Made by a program: the position numbers and the translations under genes
The notes under the pieces: model-generated
What the model was told of the DNA's origin: nothing
What the model saw: only the letters and a program-made list of their open reading frames with translations
Database searches by the model: none
In this document: positions 17,677-27,574 of the stretch, one piece after another
How positions within the stretch are numbered: position 1 is the first letter of the stretch
Layout of the letters: every line of letters begins with the position of its first letter
Source of the DNA: Flavobacterium swingsii
GTDB taxonomy: Bacteria; Bacteroidota; Bacteroidia; Flavobacteriales; Flavobacteriaceae
Length of the DNA stretch: 64,000 bases
Direction of reading: 5' to 3'
Assembly (NCBI RefSeq): GCF_900111965.1
Contig: NZ_FOJT01000001.1
Location: 310,001 to 374,000 of the forward strand

Positions 17677-19777
17677 AGTTAGCAATAATTCCGTTATCTT
17701 CTTTTTTCTCTTTATTTAACAAATTAGCATCTTCTTTAGCTAATTTGTTTTTGGTAGGAATTTTGTAATTTAGAGTAAACCCAAATCTGCGTGTATCATA
17801 TTTGCTTTCTAGTAAAACTGATGTTCCTACAGATGTAAACCCTTGCTTATTTGTATTTAAAATATCATCAAAATTCAGTGAAACTGATAGTTGGTCTTTC
17901 ATGATTTTTTTCGAAAAGCTTATATCTAAACTATGTCCGTAAGGTTGTGTAGAAACATAGTAAAAATAATTCCCCTTTGTTGTAGTATAGTTATAATTGG
18001 TAACAAACTTAATTTCCTTTGGTAAAAGAATTTGTGACATTAAATTAATTATCCAAAAACCTTTGGTATCTGCATCGGGAAGTTTATGAATTTGATAGCC
18101 CGTATAAATATACAAAAAATTGATTTTATCCGGATTAACATCAAATTTCAAGGTTTCTTTGAGTCCTTTTGTAAATAACATATAGGGTAACGGAAATCCA
18201 AAATTAAAATTATGAATTTTTATTTCTGAAACATTAATACTAGTATTTGAAACAAGATTATTATTTACAATAACCCTATTTGCCACTTGATTTTTCGCAA
18301 CACTCACATTGTATCCTAAAAAAGCATAATCGAAAGCGCTAATTTTCATTTCATAATTATCAAAAATAGTCGGTTGCAATTGCGGATTTCCTGAATAACT
18401 AACATTTTGATTTTGATAATTTGTATTATTAGGATTTAAAGATGAAGTACTTGGCAAACTAATTTTCTTATTATAATTTGCATTAAAAAATATTTGTGGA
18501 CCAAAATTATACTGCAAACTAGCATTTGGAAAAAATCGAAATTGTTTGAACGGAATTAAATCGGCTGTATTTGTTTTTCCAGTAATGTTATAATCTTCTG
18601 CTCTACCTCCTAAAATAAAATCGAAATTCTTATACGTCGATTGAAGTTCTAAATATCCTGCAGTTGTTTTTCGGGTATAATCTAAATTAGTTGTCCCTAG
18701 ACTTTGGGTTTCAAAAGACAAATCATCGATTAAAGTTCCTACACTAAATTTTCCTTTATCAAGAATAGTAAGCCCTTGAGAATAATCTATTTTAAAATTC
18801 AAATACTCTTGCAAAGATGAATTTTCCAAGACCGCAGTATTAAAAATCCTTGAATCTAAATCGAAATCATTCTGGTTTCGAGCAAAATTAAATTTAAAAT
18901 CTAACTTCTTGTTTTTATCCTCAAACCTTTTCTGATAAGTAGCTACCGCATCTTGTCTTGTAATTTTTGTTTTACTTGCATCGTTCGATGTAAAACCAAA
19001 ACCTTCTCCTTGAGTATCTGCATTATTTTTATTATAATTCACATCATAATTAAGCAGCAATCTGTCTTTTTTTAAATCAAAATTCAAGGCAGATTTCGCA
19101 TAATAACTTCTGGTTGTTCTGTCAGAATCAGTATTTGACAGATTAGTTATAATATTGTTCTCATTTTTAGTAATGGTAGACCACAAAGCACTTTCTCTAT
19201 AACTTTGTCCCAAATTTAATTGCCAACCAAAGTATTTATTTTTAGCATTTAACAATAAACTATTATTGAATCTGGTTCTTAACTTATCGTAAGAGGTGAA
19301 ATTTAGACCCGAACTATAAGTTGCACTCAAATAGTTTTTAGCTTTTTTACTAGTAATAATATTAATAATGGCTCCACCAGAAGTAGCAGGAAATTCAGCA
19401 CCGGGCTGTGTGATTACTTCAATTCTTTCTACAGCATTTGCAGGCATTCCTTCTAGAAAAGCATTTAGTTCATTTGATGAAATATTTAACGGTCTACTGT
19501 CCATGTAAACATCTAATTGTTTTCCTTGGTACATCATTCCAGCGACATCAGACAAAATTAAGCCTGGTAGTTTTTTTAATCCCTCCAGAACTGAACCTGA
19601 ATTTAGATGAGACTGAGCTGCAAAATCAAAAATGGTTCTATCTGCTTTTTGCTCAACTGCCTTTTTTTCTTTTGTTATAGAAACTTCGTTTAACTCAGTT
19701 GCTTTTTTAGGTGTTTCTTGTGCAGAAATTAAAAAAAACGAAAATAATAAAATGATGCAATAGGGAAAAGTTCTCAT
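17675..19777 (-). CDS. TonB-dependent receptor-like outer-membrane barrel (OMP_b-brl_3)
   Basis: Signal peptide 1-20 (FFLISAQ). A plug-like domain covers about 45-145 (VLEGLKKLPGLILSD, GKQLDVYMDSRPLNI, ERIEVITQPGAEFPATSGGAIINI), then a long beta-barrel. It lacks the carboxypeptidase-like N-terminal domain of the receptor at 8454-10928, though both share an EVSI.KE....EQK.DR segment before the plug. The family imports or binds unknown substrates; no partner genes are adjacent. No clear promoter box was found in the 180 bp upstream. Its stop codon overlaps the terminator shared with htpG. Confidence 0.82.
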   Translation of the reverse strand: MRTFPYCIILLFSFFLISAQETPKKATELNEVSITKEKKAVEQKADRTIFDFAAQSHLNSGSVLEGLKKLPGLILSDVAGMMYQGKQLDVYMDSRPLNISSNELNAFLEGMPANAVERIEVITQPGAEFPATSGGAIINIITSKKAKNYLSATYSSGLNFTSYDKLRTRFNNSLLLNAKNKYFGWQLNLGQSYRESALWSTITKNENNIITNLSNTDSDRTTRSYYAKSALNFDLKKDRLLLNYDVNYNKNNADTQGEGFGFTSNDASKTKITRQDAVATYQKRFEDKNKKLDFKFNFARNQNDFDLDSRIFNTAVLENSSLQEYLNFKIDYSQGLTILDKGKFSVGTLIDDLSFETQSLGTTNLDYTRKTTAGYLELQSTYKNFDFILGGRAEDYNITGKTNTADLIPFKQFRFFPNASLQYNFGPQIFFNANYNKKISLPSTSSLNPNNTNYQNQNVSYSGNPQLQPTIFDNYEMKISAFDYAFLGYNVSVAKNQVANRVIVNNNLVSNTSINVSEIKIHNFNFGFPLPYMLFTKGLKETLKFDVNPDKINFLYIYTGYQIHKLPDADTKGFWIINLMSQILLPKEIKFVTNYNYTTTKGNYFYYVSTQPYGHSLDISFSKKIMKDQLSVSLNFDDILNTNKQGFTSVGTSVLLESKYDTRRFGFTLNYKIPTKNKLAKEDANLLNKEKKEDNGIIAN

Positions 19778-19929
19778 TTAGAATATTTTATATTAGAATA
19801 AGATGGTAAAAATAATTTTTTGTTGCTATAATTCCTACAAAAAATTCGACCTTTTTGCAACTTCATAATCTTATTTATAAACTATTAAGATTATAAAAAA
19901 TAAATCATCATCTAAACTAAAATTAACCC

Positions 19930-19937
19930 TATCTTTG
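19930..19937 (+). promoter_or_regulatory. Promoter -7 element of the EamA transporter gene
   Basis: TATCTTTG, 22 bases before the ATG at 19960, fits TAnnTTTG. Confidence 0.55.
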
Positions 19938-19959
19938 CCCGCTTTTTAAAATTGAAAAA

Positions 19960-20871
19960 ATGACAAATAATAATATACTAAAAGGAGTTTTTCTTGTAGG
20001 ATTGGGTGCAACAAGCTACGGTATGTTGGCAACTTTTGTAAAACTAGCTTATTCTCACACTGGAATTACTGGTAATCCTTTTACGCCAGCCGAAGTAATT
20101 TCTGCTCAATTTATTATAGGAATTATTGCTATTCTTGTGATAAATGCCTTTCAAAAAGCAAAAAAAGGAACCGATGTGATTAAAGCTTCTGCAAATAACA
20201 TAAAACAATTAATGATTGCTGGAACTTCGACAGGATTAACTAGTATCTTTTATTATTTAGCAGTTAAATATATTCCAGTTTCTATAGGAATTGTGTTGTT
20301 GATGCAAACCGTTTGGATGGGTGTTTTATTAGAGATGTTTTTAGAAAAAAAGATGCCTTCTAAAATAAAAATTGCAGCCGTTTTTGTAGTTTTATTTGGT
20401 ACCGCATTGGCTACAAACCTAATTCAAAACAAAATAGATTTAGATTGGAGAGGTATCGTTTTAGGGCTTTTGGCTGCAGCTTCATTTACCACAACTATGT
20501 TTACTGCAAATCGTGTAGCTATAGATATTTCTTCGGCACAACGCAGTTTATATATGCTTTTAGGTGGCGCAGTTATTGTTTTTGTTTTTGCTATTTTCAC
20601 CCAAACAACAGCATTTAATTATGATATTTTTTACAAATGGGGAATTCTTTTAGCTCTTTTTGGCACGGTAATTCCGCCTATGTTGATGAATGCTGGTTTT
20701 CCGTTGACGGGAATTGGGTTGGGAAGTATTGTTTCGGCTCTTGAGCTTCCAGTTTCTGTAATGATGGCTTATTTTATTTTAAACGAAACCGTTATACTCA
20801 CACAATGGATCGGAATTATTCTAATTATTCTCGCTATTGTGATTATGAATATTCAATTTCAAAAAAAGTAA
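19960..20871 (+). CDS. EamA/DMT family transporter
   Basis: 303 residues with ten hydrophobic segments arranged as two EamA repeats of five. The second repeat includes FGTVIPPMLMNAGFPLTGIGLGSIVSALELPVSV and a final Leu/Ile-rich helix. Drug/metabolite transporters of this type export or import amino acids, nucleobases or other metabolites across the inner membrane; the substrate cannot be predicted. First of three consecutive + strand membrane-protein genes (then DoxX-like and aqpZ), spaced 58 and 30 bp. Confidence 0.87.
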   Translation: MTNNNILKGVFLVGLGATSYGMLATFVKLAYSHTGITGNPFTPAEVISAQFIIGIIAILVINAFQKAKKGTDVIKASANNIKQLMIAGTSTGLTSIFYYLAVKYIPVSIGIVLLMQTVWMGVLLEMFLEKKMPSKIKIAAVFVVLFGTALATNLIQNKIDLDWRGIVLGLLAAASFTTTMFTANRVAIDISSAQRSLYMLLGGAVIVFVFAIFTQTTAFNYDIFYKWGILLALFGTVIPPMLMNAGFPLTGIGLGSIVSALELPVSVMMAYFILNETVILTQWIGIILIILAIVIMNIQFQKK

Positions 20872-20929
20872 GAACTTTTTAACTTTTTAATACTTTTTTA
20901 AGTAAATTCGTAATAACTAATTTTTAATT

Positions 20930-21283
20930 ATGAATTTACCCTGGCATTTATATCTAATGGCTTTGCTATATATTTTAGCAGGTTTCAACCATTTTAGAAA
21001 TCCAAGATTGTATATAAAAATTATTCCAGTCTATTTTTCAAATCCAAAATTACTAAACTCACTAAGCGGTCTTGCCGAAATAATTTTAGGAGTTTGTCTT
21101 TGTTTACCTTTTACATCAAAAATTGCTTCGTGGGGAATTATAGCGTTACTAATCGCTATTTTTCCTGCAAACTTATATATGTACAAAAATGACAATGCAA
21201 GTCTGGGTTTGTCTAAAACGATGCGGTTATTAAGATTGCCGTTACAACTTGCCCTAATTTTTTGGGCATATTTATATACTTAA
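20930..21283 (+). CDS. DoxX-like small membrane protein
   Basis: 117 residues with four predicted membrane helices and the pattern LLYILAGFNHFRNPRLY near the N-terminus and LSGLAEIILGVCL in helix 2, as in DoxX/MauE-type proteins. The family is linked to redox or quinone-related functions in some bacteria, but no partner is present here. A one-mismatch -7 box (TAAATTCG, 20903-20910) lies upstream. It probably runs on into aqpZ, 30 bp downstream. Confidence 0.75.
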   Translation: MNLPWHLYLMALLYILAGFNHFRNPRLYIKIIPVYFSNPKLLNSLSGLAEIILGVCLCLPFTSKIASWGIIALLIAIFPANLYMYKNDNASLGLSKTMRLLRLPLQLALIFWAYLYT

Positions 21284-21313
21284 TAAATAAATTATTAAAC
21301 AAAAATTATTACT

Positions 21314-22018
21314 ATGAAAAAGATTTTTGCAGAATTCTTCGGAACTTATTGGTTGGTATTTGGCGGATGCGGAAGCGCATTATTCGCAGCAGGAATTCCT
21401 GATTTAGGAATCGGATTTATGGGAGTTTCCTTAGCTTTTGGACTTACAGTTTTAACGATGGCATATGCTGTGGGACATATTTCAGGGGGACATTTTAATC
21501 CCGCAGTTTCCATAGGATTATGGGCTGGCGGAAGATTTTCAGCTAAAGATTTACCATCTTATATAACTGCGCAATGTGTTGGTGCCATTGCTGCTGCTGC
21601 AACTTTGTATACAATTTTAATTGGAAAACCAGGTTTTACAATAGACAATACTAAAGCTGGAGCTTTTGCATCAAATGGATTTGGGGCTTTTTCGCCAGAT
21701 GGTTATAATTTAGAATCGGCATTTTTAGCAGAATTTGTATTAACTGCATTTTTCGTAATCATTATTTTGGGAGCAACTGATAAATTTGCTAACGGAAAAT
21801 TTGCAGGAATCGCAATTGGTTTAGCATTAACATTAATTCATTTAATAAGTATTCCAATTACAAATACATCAGTAAATCCTGCACGTTCGTTATCGCAAGC
21901 TATTTTTGCAGGAGGAGAACCATTAACCCAAGTTTGGCTATTTTGGTTGGCTCCAATTGTAGGGGCTGTTTTTGGTGGATTTATATACAAAGCTTTACTT
22001 GAGAAAAAAGACGAATAA
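21314..22018 (+). CDS. aqpZ: Aquaporin Z (water channel)
   Basis: 234 residues, six membrane helices and both NPA half-helix motifs: HFNPAVS (NPA at 62-64) and SVNPARS (NPA at 188-190). The selectivity filter can be read as Phe42, His176, Thr185 and Arg191, the spacing and identity of water-selective AqpZ rather than the glycerol facilitator GlpF. It lets water cross the inner membrane during osmotic change. A terminator follows at 22040. Confidence 0.93.
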   Translation: MKKIFAEFFGTYWLVFGGCGSALFAAGIPDLGIGFMGVSLAFGLTVLTMAYAVGHISGGHFNPAVSIGLWAGGRFSAKDLPSYITAQCVGAIAAAATLYTILIGKPGFTIDNTKAGAFASNGFGAFSPDGYNLESAFLAEFVLTAFFVIIILGATDKFANGKFAGIAIGLALTLIHLISIPITNTSVNPARSLSQAIFAGGEPLTQVWLFWLAPIVGAVFGGFIYKALLEKKDE

Positions 22019-22039
22019 TATTTTGAAAATATTTAATAC

Positions 22040-22066
22040 AAAAGCGATGGTAATTACTATCGCTTT
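22040..22066 (+). terminator. Terminator after aqpZ
   Basis: Arms aaaagcgatggta and tactatcgctttt pair with one G-T wobble, followed by a T run that merges with the next promoter box. Confidence 0.8.
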
Positions 22067-22081
22067 TTTTATTTTTGGAAT

Positions 22082-22681
22082 ATGAATTCCCTATTTCCAG
22101 AAGAAAAAATTACATTCAATCTGACCGATGCCGAAATCGAATATTATCCCGATTTTTTTCCTTTGGCAAAAGCCAATGAACTTTTCCTAAAACTTCAAAA
22201 TGAAATTCCTTGGCAACAGGATAATATAACTGTTTTCGGGAAAATGCACGCACAACCTAGATTAACTGCTCTTTTTGGCAACGAAGGAAAACCTTACGGA
22301 TACTCAAACATTGTGATGCAGCCACACGCTTGGTCTCCGCTAATTGTGTTTATAAAAGATGAAGTTGAAAAAATTTGTAATGAAAATTTTACCACCGTAT
22401 TGCTAAATTTATATCGTGACGGTAAAGACAGTAACGGTTGGCATGCCGATAACGAAAAGGAATTGGGACGAAATCCTATAATTGCTTCGGTAAGTTTTGG
22501 CACCGAAAGGGTTTTTCAACTCAAACACAACACGCTCGAACTGAAACAAAATATCGTTTTGCAGCACGGAAGTTTATTAATAATGAGAGGTACAACCCAA
22601 CATTTTTGGAAACATCAAATTCCCAAAACAAAAAAAGAAATCGAGCCTAGAATAAATCTTACTTTTAGAATTATTAAATAG
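22082..22681 (+). CDS. Alpha-ketoglutarate-dependent DNA/RNA repair dioxygenase AlkB family
   Basis: 199 residues with the Fe(II)/2-oxoglutarate site: His121 and Asp123 in WHADNE, His177 in FWKHQIP, and Arg190/Arg196 in RINLTFR. Family members remove methyl groups from 1-methyladenine and 3-methylcytosine in DNA or RNA. The length and motifs fit the AlkB2/3-like subgroup common in Bacteroidota. A TATTTTTG box (22070-22077) ends only four bases before the ATG, so a leaderless message is possible. The hydroxylase gene 33 bp downstream has its own promoter. Confidence 0.9.
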   Translation: MNSLFPEEKITFNLTDAEIEYYPDFFPLAKANELFLKLQNEIPWQQDNITVFGKMHAQPRLTALFGNEGKPYGYSNIVMQPHAWSPLIVFIKDEVEKICNENFTTVLLNLYRDGKDSNGWHADNEKELGRNPIIASVSFGTERVFQLKHNTLELKQNIVLQHGSLLIMRGTTQHFWKHQIPKTKKEIEPRINLTFRIIK

Positions 22682-22690
22682 TTTTTTTAT

Positions 22691-22698
22691 TAAATTTG
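22691..22698 (+). promoter_or_regulatory. Promoter -7 element of the fatty acid hydroxylase gene
   Basis: TAAATTTG, 16 bases before the ATG at 22715; the leader would be about 10 nt. Confidence 0.55.
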
Positions 22699-22714
22699 AT
22701 AAAAATATTTCCCC

Positions 22715-23551
22715 ATGAATGAAATTGTAGCCTATTTTGAAAACATTCCTTCTTCTCATAGAAGTTTTATAATAGTTGGTGGTATTACACTTTTTTGGAT
22801 TATCGAAAATGGTTTTCCGCTTTTTAAATTTAAATACAACAAATGGCAACACGCTAGTATAAATATTTTTTTTACGCTTACTACCATTGTTGTCAATTTT
22901 AGTTTGGCAATAATTTTGTACAAAAGTTCGATTTGGGTTACCGAAAATAATTTTGGGGTTTTGCATTGGTTGTCTATCAAATCGCTTTTATTGCAAGCAA
23001 TAATCGGTTTGTTATTAATGGATTTGATTGGTGCATACACAGCACATTTTGTTCAACATAAAATGAAAATTTTGTGGCGTTTTCACCTCATTCACCACAC
23101 AGATACTTGGATAGATACAACCTCAGCAAACAGGCATCATCCTGGGGAAAGTGTAATTCGATTTTTGTTTACAACCCTAGCAATCATCATTGTTGGCGCT
23201 CCAATTTGGTTATTTTTTTTATACCAATCTTTATCCGTTTTCTTGTCGCAGTTTAATCACGCCAACTTAAATTTGCCTGAAAAACTAGATAATTATATTA
23301 GCTATTTTATTGTTTCGCCAAATATGCATAAAGTACATCATCATTATATTTTGCCTTATACCGACAGTAATTATGGTAATATATTTTCTGTTTGGGACAG
23401 ATTATTTGGTACTTTTTTAATACTTCCAATGAGCGAAATTATTTATGGCGTTGACACACACATGAACCCAGAAGAACACAATAAACTTTCTAGTTTATTA
23501 AAAATTCCTTTCAAATCAAGTCAGACATTCGTGTCGGAATTAAAAAAATGA
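22715..23551 (+). CDS. Sterol desaturase / fatty acid hydroxylase family membrane enzyme
   Basis: 278 residues with several membrane helices and the eight-histidine di-iron pattern: HFVQH (111-115), HLIHH (124-128), NRHHPGE (139-145) and HKVHHH (205-210), then DSNYGNIFSVWDRLFGTF. The family hydroxylates or desaturates lipids, carotenoids or alkyl-glycerols in the membrane using O2. The substrate here is unknown. Confidence 0.88.
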   Translation: MNEIVAYFENIPSSHRSFIIVGGITLFWIIENGFPLFKFKYNKWQHASINIFFTLTTIVVNFSLAIILYKSSIWVTENNFGVLHWLSIKSLLLQAIIGLLLMDLIGAYTAHFVQHKMKILWRFHLIHHTDTWIDTTSANRHHPGESVIRFLFTTLAIIIVGAPIWLFFLYQSLSVFLSQFNHANLNLPEKLDNYISYFIVSPNMHKVHHHYILPYTDSNYGNIFSVWDRLFGTFLILPMSEIIYGVDTHMNPEEHNKLSSLLKIPFKSSQTFVSELKK

Positions 23552-23642
23552 AAATAATTTTCAAATCTTAGTTTTTTTTGATTAATATTGGAATAGAATT
23601 TGTAACCATTTAAAAAAAATAAACTGAATTGTTTTTAAAGTA

Positions 23643-23921
23643 ATGAAAAAAGGTAAAAGCATAGAATTGAGTTGGGAAGATACTCAAAAATTAATCACGT
23701 TGGCAAATGAGGAAAGAAATCCTTTTGAAATCATCAAGAAAGAACTTGGCATAGAAGAAAAACAAGTTTTGGAAATTATGAAGAAAAAATTGCCAGCTGA
23801 CAAGTTTGAAATTTGGAAAAAGAAAGCCAATGCTGGAAAACCAAAGCCAAAACAAATCAAGATTGATGAATTTGATGATGATTTAGATGGTAAATATTAT
23901 ATAAAAAATAAATTTGACTAA
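23643..23921 (+). CDS. DUF2805 / TIGR03643 family small protein
   Basis: 92 residues. The stretch SWEDTQKLITLANEERNPFE ... EIMKKKLP...F..W.K is the signature of the DUF2805 (TIGR03643) family, small basic proteins of unknown function found in Bacteroidota and some marine Proteobacteria. The helix-turn-helix-like first half (ELSWEDTQKLI) could bind nucleic acid, but this is a guess. It lies 91 bp after the hydroxylase gene and converges on acn with a shared terminator. Confidence 0.8.
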   Translation: MKKGKSIELSWEDTQKLITLANEERNPFEIIKKELGIEEKQVLEIMKKKLPADKFEIWKKKANAGKPKPKQIKIDEFDDDLDGKYYIKNKFD

Positions 23922-23924
23922 ATA

Positions 23925-23955
23925 AAAAAGGCTGTTCTTACGAACAGCCTTTTTC
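23925..23955. terminator. Bidirectional terminator between DUF2805 and acn
   Basis: Arms aaaaaggctgttc and gaacagccttttt around a short loop, with A/T runs on each side; the genes converge. Confidence 0.85.
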
Positions 23956-23971
23956 TGTATAAAAATCTAAA

Positions 23972-26236
23972 TTACGCTTTTCCAGCCGCAATTAAGTTTA
24001 ATGCAGAACCAGCTACAAACCAGCCAATTTGACTCGCGTTGTAAGTATGGTTAGCTAAAATGATGTCTTTTGTACCATCAGCATGAACGAATTCTAAGGT
24101 TAATGGTTTTCCCGGAGCAAAATCAACTAAATCTGTAAAGTTAATAGTGTCATCTTCTTGGATTTTGTCATAATCTGCTTCGTTAGCAAAAGTAAGACCT
24201 AACATTCCTTGTTTTTTCAAATTCGTTTCGTGAATACGAGCAAATGATTTAACTAAAACTGCTTTTACACCTAAAAATCTTGGTTCCATTGCTGCATGTT
24301 CTCTCGAAGATCCTTCTCCGTAATTTTGATCACCCACAACAACTGATGATATTCCAGCCGCTTTATAAGCTCTTGCAACACCAGGAACTGTATCGTAATT
24401 TCCTGTCAATTGATTTTTAACTTTATTAGCTTCTTTATTAAAAGCATTTTCAGCACCAATTAACATGTTATTCGAAATATTATCTAAGTGACCACGGAAA
24501 CGCAACCAAGGTCCAGCCATAGAAATATGGTCAGTGGTACATTTTCCGAAAGCTTTAATTAATAATTTAGCTCCCATAATATTTTTTCCGTCCCAAGCAG
24601 CAAACGGAGCTAGCAATTGCAAACGGTCTGATGTTTCAGAAACTGCAACTTGTACTTTACTTCCATCTTCTGCTGGTGCTTGAAAACCTGCATCTTCTAC
24701 ATCAAAACCTTTCGATGGTAATTCGTCGCCTTTTGGAGGTAATAATTTTACCATTTCACCATTATCATTTAATAAAGTATCGGTTAATGGATTAAAATCT
24801 AAACGTCCTGAAATAGCCAATGCTGCTACCATTTCTGGTGAAGTTACAAAAGCGTGTGTATTTGGATTACCATCGGCTCTTTTAGAAAAGTTACGGTTGA
24901 ATGAGTGAACAATAGTATTTTTCTCTCCTTTGTCCGCTCCTGCTCTATCCCATTGTCCGATACATGGTCCGCAAGCATTTGTAAATACTTTGGTTCCCAT
25001 TTTTTCGAAAGTTGCGATGATTCCATCTCTTTCGATAGTGTAACGAATTTGCTCTGAACCTGGATTGATTCCGAATTCCGCTTTTGGAGAAATTCCGTGT
25101 GCCACCGCTTGTTCTACAATAGAAGCAGCACGTGACATATCTTCGTAAGAAGAGTTAGTACAAGAACCTATTAATCCCCATTCTACTTTTATTGGCCATC
25201 CATTTGCGGCAGCTTCTTCTTTCATTTTAGAAACTGGTGTTCCTCTATCTGGTGTAAATGGTCCGTTGATGTATGGTTCTAATTCAGATAAATTAATTTC
25301 TATAACTTGATCAAAATATTCGTTTGGATTTGCATAAACTGCTGCATCTCCAGTTAAATAATCGGCAACTTTATCGGCAGCATTTACTACATCTTGACGA
25401 CCAGTTGCTGCAAGATATCTTCTCATCGAATCATCGTAACCAAAGGTTGAAGTTGTTGCTCCAATTTCGGCACCCATATTACAAATAGTACCTTTTCCGG
25501 TACATGACATATTGATTGCGCCTTCGCCAAAATATTCAACAACAGCTCCAGTTCCTCCTTTTACAGTAAGGATATCCGCAACTCTTAGAATAACATCTTT
25601 TGGAGATGACCAACCGTTTAATTTTCCTGTTAGTTTTACTCCGATTAGTTTTGGAAATTTTAATTCCCAAGACATTCCAGACATAACATCTACTGCATCA
25701 GCACCACCAACTCCAATAGCTAACATTCCTAATCCACCAGCATTTACAGTATGTGAATCGGTACCAATCATCATTCCTCCAGGAAATGCATAATTTTCTA
25801 AAACGATTTGATGAATAATTCCTGATCCTGGTTTCCAAAAACCAATTCCGTATTTATTTGAAACCGAAGAAAGAAAATCGAAAACTTCTTTGGATTGTGA
25901 ATTAGCAAAAGCTAAATCTGTTTTTGCACCATCTTTTGCTTGAATTAAGTGATCGCAATGTACCGTTGTTGGCACAGCAACCTTACTTTTTCCAGCATGC
26001 ATAAATTGCAATAACGCCATTTGTGCAGTTGCGTCTTGACAAGCAACTCTATCTGGAGCAAAATCTACATAATCTTTTCCTCTTGTAAAAACACTAGAAG
26101 GTGTTCCGTCCCAAAGGTGAGCGTATAGAATTTTTTCTGTTAATGTAAGCGGACGACCAACTAACTCACGTGCTTTATCAACACGAGAAGCCATATTTGC
26201 GTACATTTTTTCAATCATTTCAATATCAAAAGCCAT
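23972..26236 (-). CDS. acn: Aconitate hydratase (aconitase), mitochondrial-type
   Basis: 754 residues. Isomerises citrate to isocitrate in the TCA cycle using a [4Fe-4S] cluster held by Cys359 (IGSCTNSS), Cys422 and Cys425 (NACGPCIGQ). Other active-site stretches include TVHCDHL (91-97) and [13 protein letters not shown] (158-170), and the swivel domain shows [16 protein letters not shown]. The overall sequence is closer to the mitochondrial-type aconitase than to E. coli AcnA or AcnB, as is usual in Bacteroidota. Upstream only a one-mismatch box (TAAATTCG, 26294-26287) is seen. The last residues overlap no other gene. Confidence 0.95.
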   Translation of the reverse strand: MAFDIEMIEKMYANMASRVDKARELVGRPLTLTEKILYAHLWDGTPSSVFTRGKDYVDFAPDRVACQDATAQMALLQFMHAGKSKVAVPTTVHCDHLIQAKDGAKTDLAFANSQSKEVFDFLSSVSNKYGIGFWKPGSGIIHQIVLENYAFPGGMMIGTDSHTVNAGGLGMLAIGVGGADAVDVMSGMSWELKFPKLIGVKLTGKLNGWSSPKDVILRVADILTVKGGTGAVVEYFGEGAINMSCTGKGTICNMGAEIGATTSTFGYDDSMRRYLAATGRQDVVNAADKVADYLTGDAAVYANPNEYFDQVIEINLSELEPYINGPFTPDRGTPVSKMKEEAAANGWPIKVEWGLIGSCTNSSYEDMSRAASIVEQAVAHGISPKAEFGINPGSEQIRYTIERDGIIATFEKMGTKVFTNACGPCIGQWDRAGADKGEKNTIVHSFNRNFSKRADGNPNTHAFVTSPEMVAALAISGRLDFNPLTDTLLNDNGEMVKLLPPKGDELPSKGFDVEDAGFQAPAEDGSKVQVAVSETSDRLQLLAPFAAWDGKNIMGAKLLIKAFGKCTTDHISMAGPWLRFRGHLDNISNNMLIGAENAFNKEANKVKNQLTGNYDTVPGVARAYKAAGISSVVVGDQNYGEGSSREHAAMEPRFLGVKAVLVKSFARIHETNLKKQGMLGLTFANEADYDKIQEDDTINFTDLVDFAPGKPLTLEFVHADGTKDIILANHTYNASQIGWFVAGSALNLIAAGKA

Positions 26237-26422
26237 AATTTCTATGTTTATTCGGTTATTCTATAAATTTGAGTATTCGTGATGCGAATTTACGAAATTG
26301 ATGCATTATTAAAAAATATTTAAAGGAATATATTAATCGATTGAAATAATTTACGAAAAGCTAGTTTTTGCATTGTTATTATTATCAAAAATGAATTATT
26401 GAACATTAATTTTAAACAATTC

Positions 26423-27541
26423 TTAATTCTTATCTCGCAAATTCATGATTGGTTTTTCAAAAAATCGGTATAAAATGTAAGACAACGAAAAAGTAATTCC
26501 AAAATAAATAAATAAAACTAAACTCGTTGGTAATTGATAATAAAGTTGACTGAGTACATACTTAAAAAGCACAACAACAATACTATAATGAATTAAATAT
26601 ACGGCATAAGACGTTTTACTTATAAATGTAACACTCGTCGAAAATACAGATTGTGAAGTTTTCCAAAAAACAAAATACGGCAATACCAAAAAGAAAATCA
26701 TTGACGAAAGTGTAAAATAAAAAACTTTGAAATAGGTAGGACAAGATATAATATCGACACCTAAAACATTTAAAATAATAAATTGTAAGACAAATAAATG
26801 CACTGCTAAAATCAGAAAATAAGTTTTATATTTATCTAAAAAATGAGCATAAAACTGATACAACCAAGCTAACAAAACACCGTAAAGTATCGTATCGAAA
26901 CGATAAATTACGATAGATTTTAGGTTTGTATTCCAAATTTCCATAGTAGAAATATCGCTGTTTTTCATATTAAAATAACGGAAAATATGAGCCAAAACAA
27001 TCAATAAAAGAATTGTAGCTAAGAATGTCCATTTTCTAGATAATTTATTTCCAAATTTCAATGCTAAAAACAAACTAAAAGGCAATAGAATATAAGTCCA
27101 TTCTTCGACCGACAAGCTCCATGATTCGGAGAAAAAACCAATCGAATACGTTTTGAAATTCTGGAAAAAGAAAAAATATTTATACCAATATTGAGAAGGA
27201 TAACCTAACAAAAAAGCAATTCCTAGATTTACAAAAAGTATCAAATAATAATTAGGTAAGGTGCGAAACCAACGTCTTTTTAGGAAAACAAAAATGCTTT
27301 GCAGCGAAAAATCATCGGTAATATATTGTCGTAATAATATGGAGCCTATTAGATAACCACTCAGCACAAAAAACAGCTCAACACCAGTAAAACCTGACAA
27401 TCCACTTAGCGAAATCACTAAAGGATTTATACTATCTATTAAGTAATACACATGCGAAAACAAAACCAGCAAAATGGCGAGCGCACGAATTACATCTAAT
27501 CCGAATATTCGCGTATTATTTTGTTTTTCTAATGCGTTCAT
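26423..27541 (-). CDS. Acyltransferase 3 (OafA-type) membrane protein
   Basis: 372 residues with about ten membrane helices. The N-terminus FGLDVIRALAILLVLFSH (residues 13-30) contains the conserved R and His30 of the acyltransferase 3 family, followed by GVELFFVLSGYLIG. These proteins O-acetylate or O-acylate surface polysaccharides, LPS or peptidoglycan from the inner membrane. There are no glycan biosynthesis genes next to it, so the acceptor is unknown. It is divergent from the 378-aa protein, with only 33 bp between start codons. Confidence 0.87.
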   Translation of the reverse strand: MNALEKQNNTRIFGLDVIRALAILLVLFSHVYYLIDSINPLVISLSGLSGFTGVELFFVLSGYLIGSILLRQYITDDFSLQSIFVFLKRRWFRTLPNYYLILFVNLGIAFLLGYPSQYWYKYFFFFQNFKTYSIGFFSESWSLSVEEWTYILLPFSLFLALKFGNKLSRKWTFLATILLLIVLAHIFRYFNMKNSDISTMEIWNTNLKSIVIYRFDTILYGVLLAWLYQFYAHFLDKYKTYFLILAVHLFVLQFIILNVLGVDIISCPTYFKVFYFTLSSMIFFLVLPYFVFWKTSQSVFSTSVTFISKTSYAVYLIHYSIVVVLFKYVLSQLYYQLPTSLVLFIYFGITFSLSYILYRFFEKPIMNLRDKN

Positions 27542-27547
27542 TTCGTT

Positions 27548-27555
27548 TATATTTG
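27548..27555 (+). promoter_or_regulatory. Promoter -7 element of the 378-aa protein gene
   Basis: TATATTTG, with a TTG at 27521-27523 inside the start of the divergent acyltransferase gene, 24 bases away (slightly long). The two promoters must overlap. Confidence 0.5.
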
Positions 27556-27574
27556 CGGCTACATCTATTTAATT

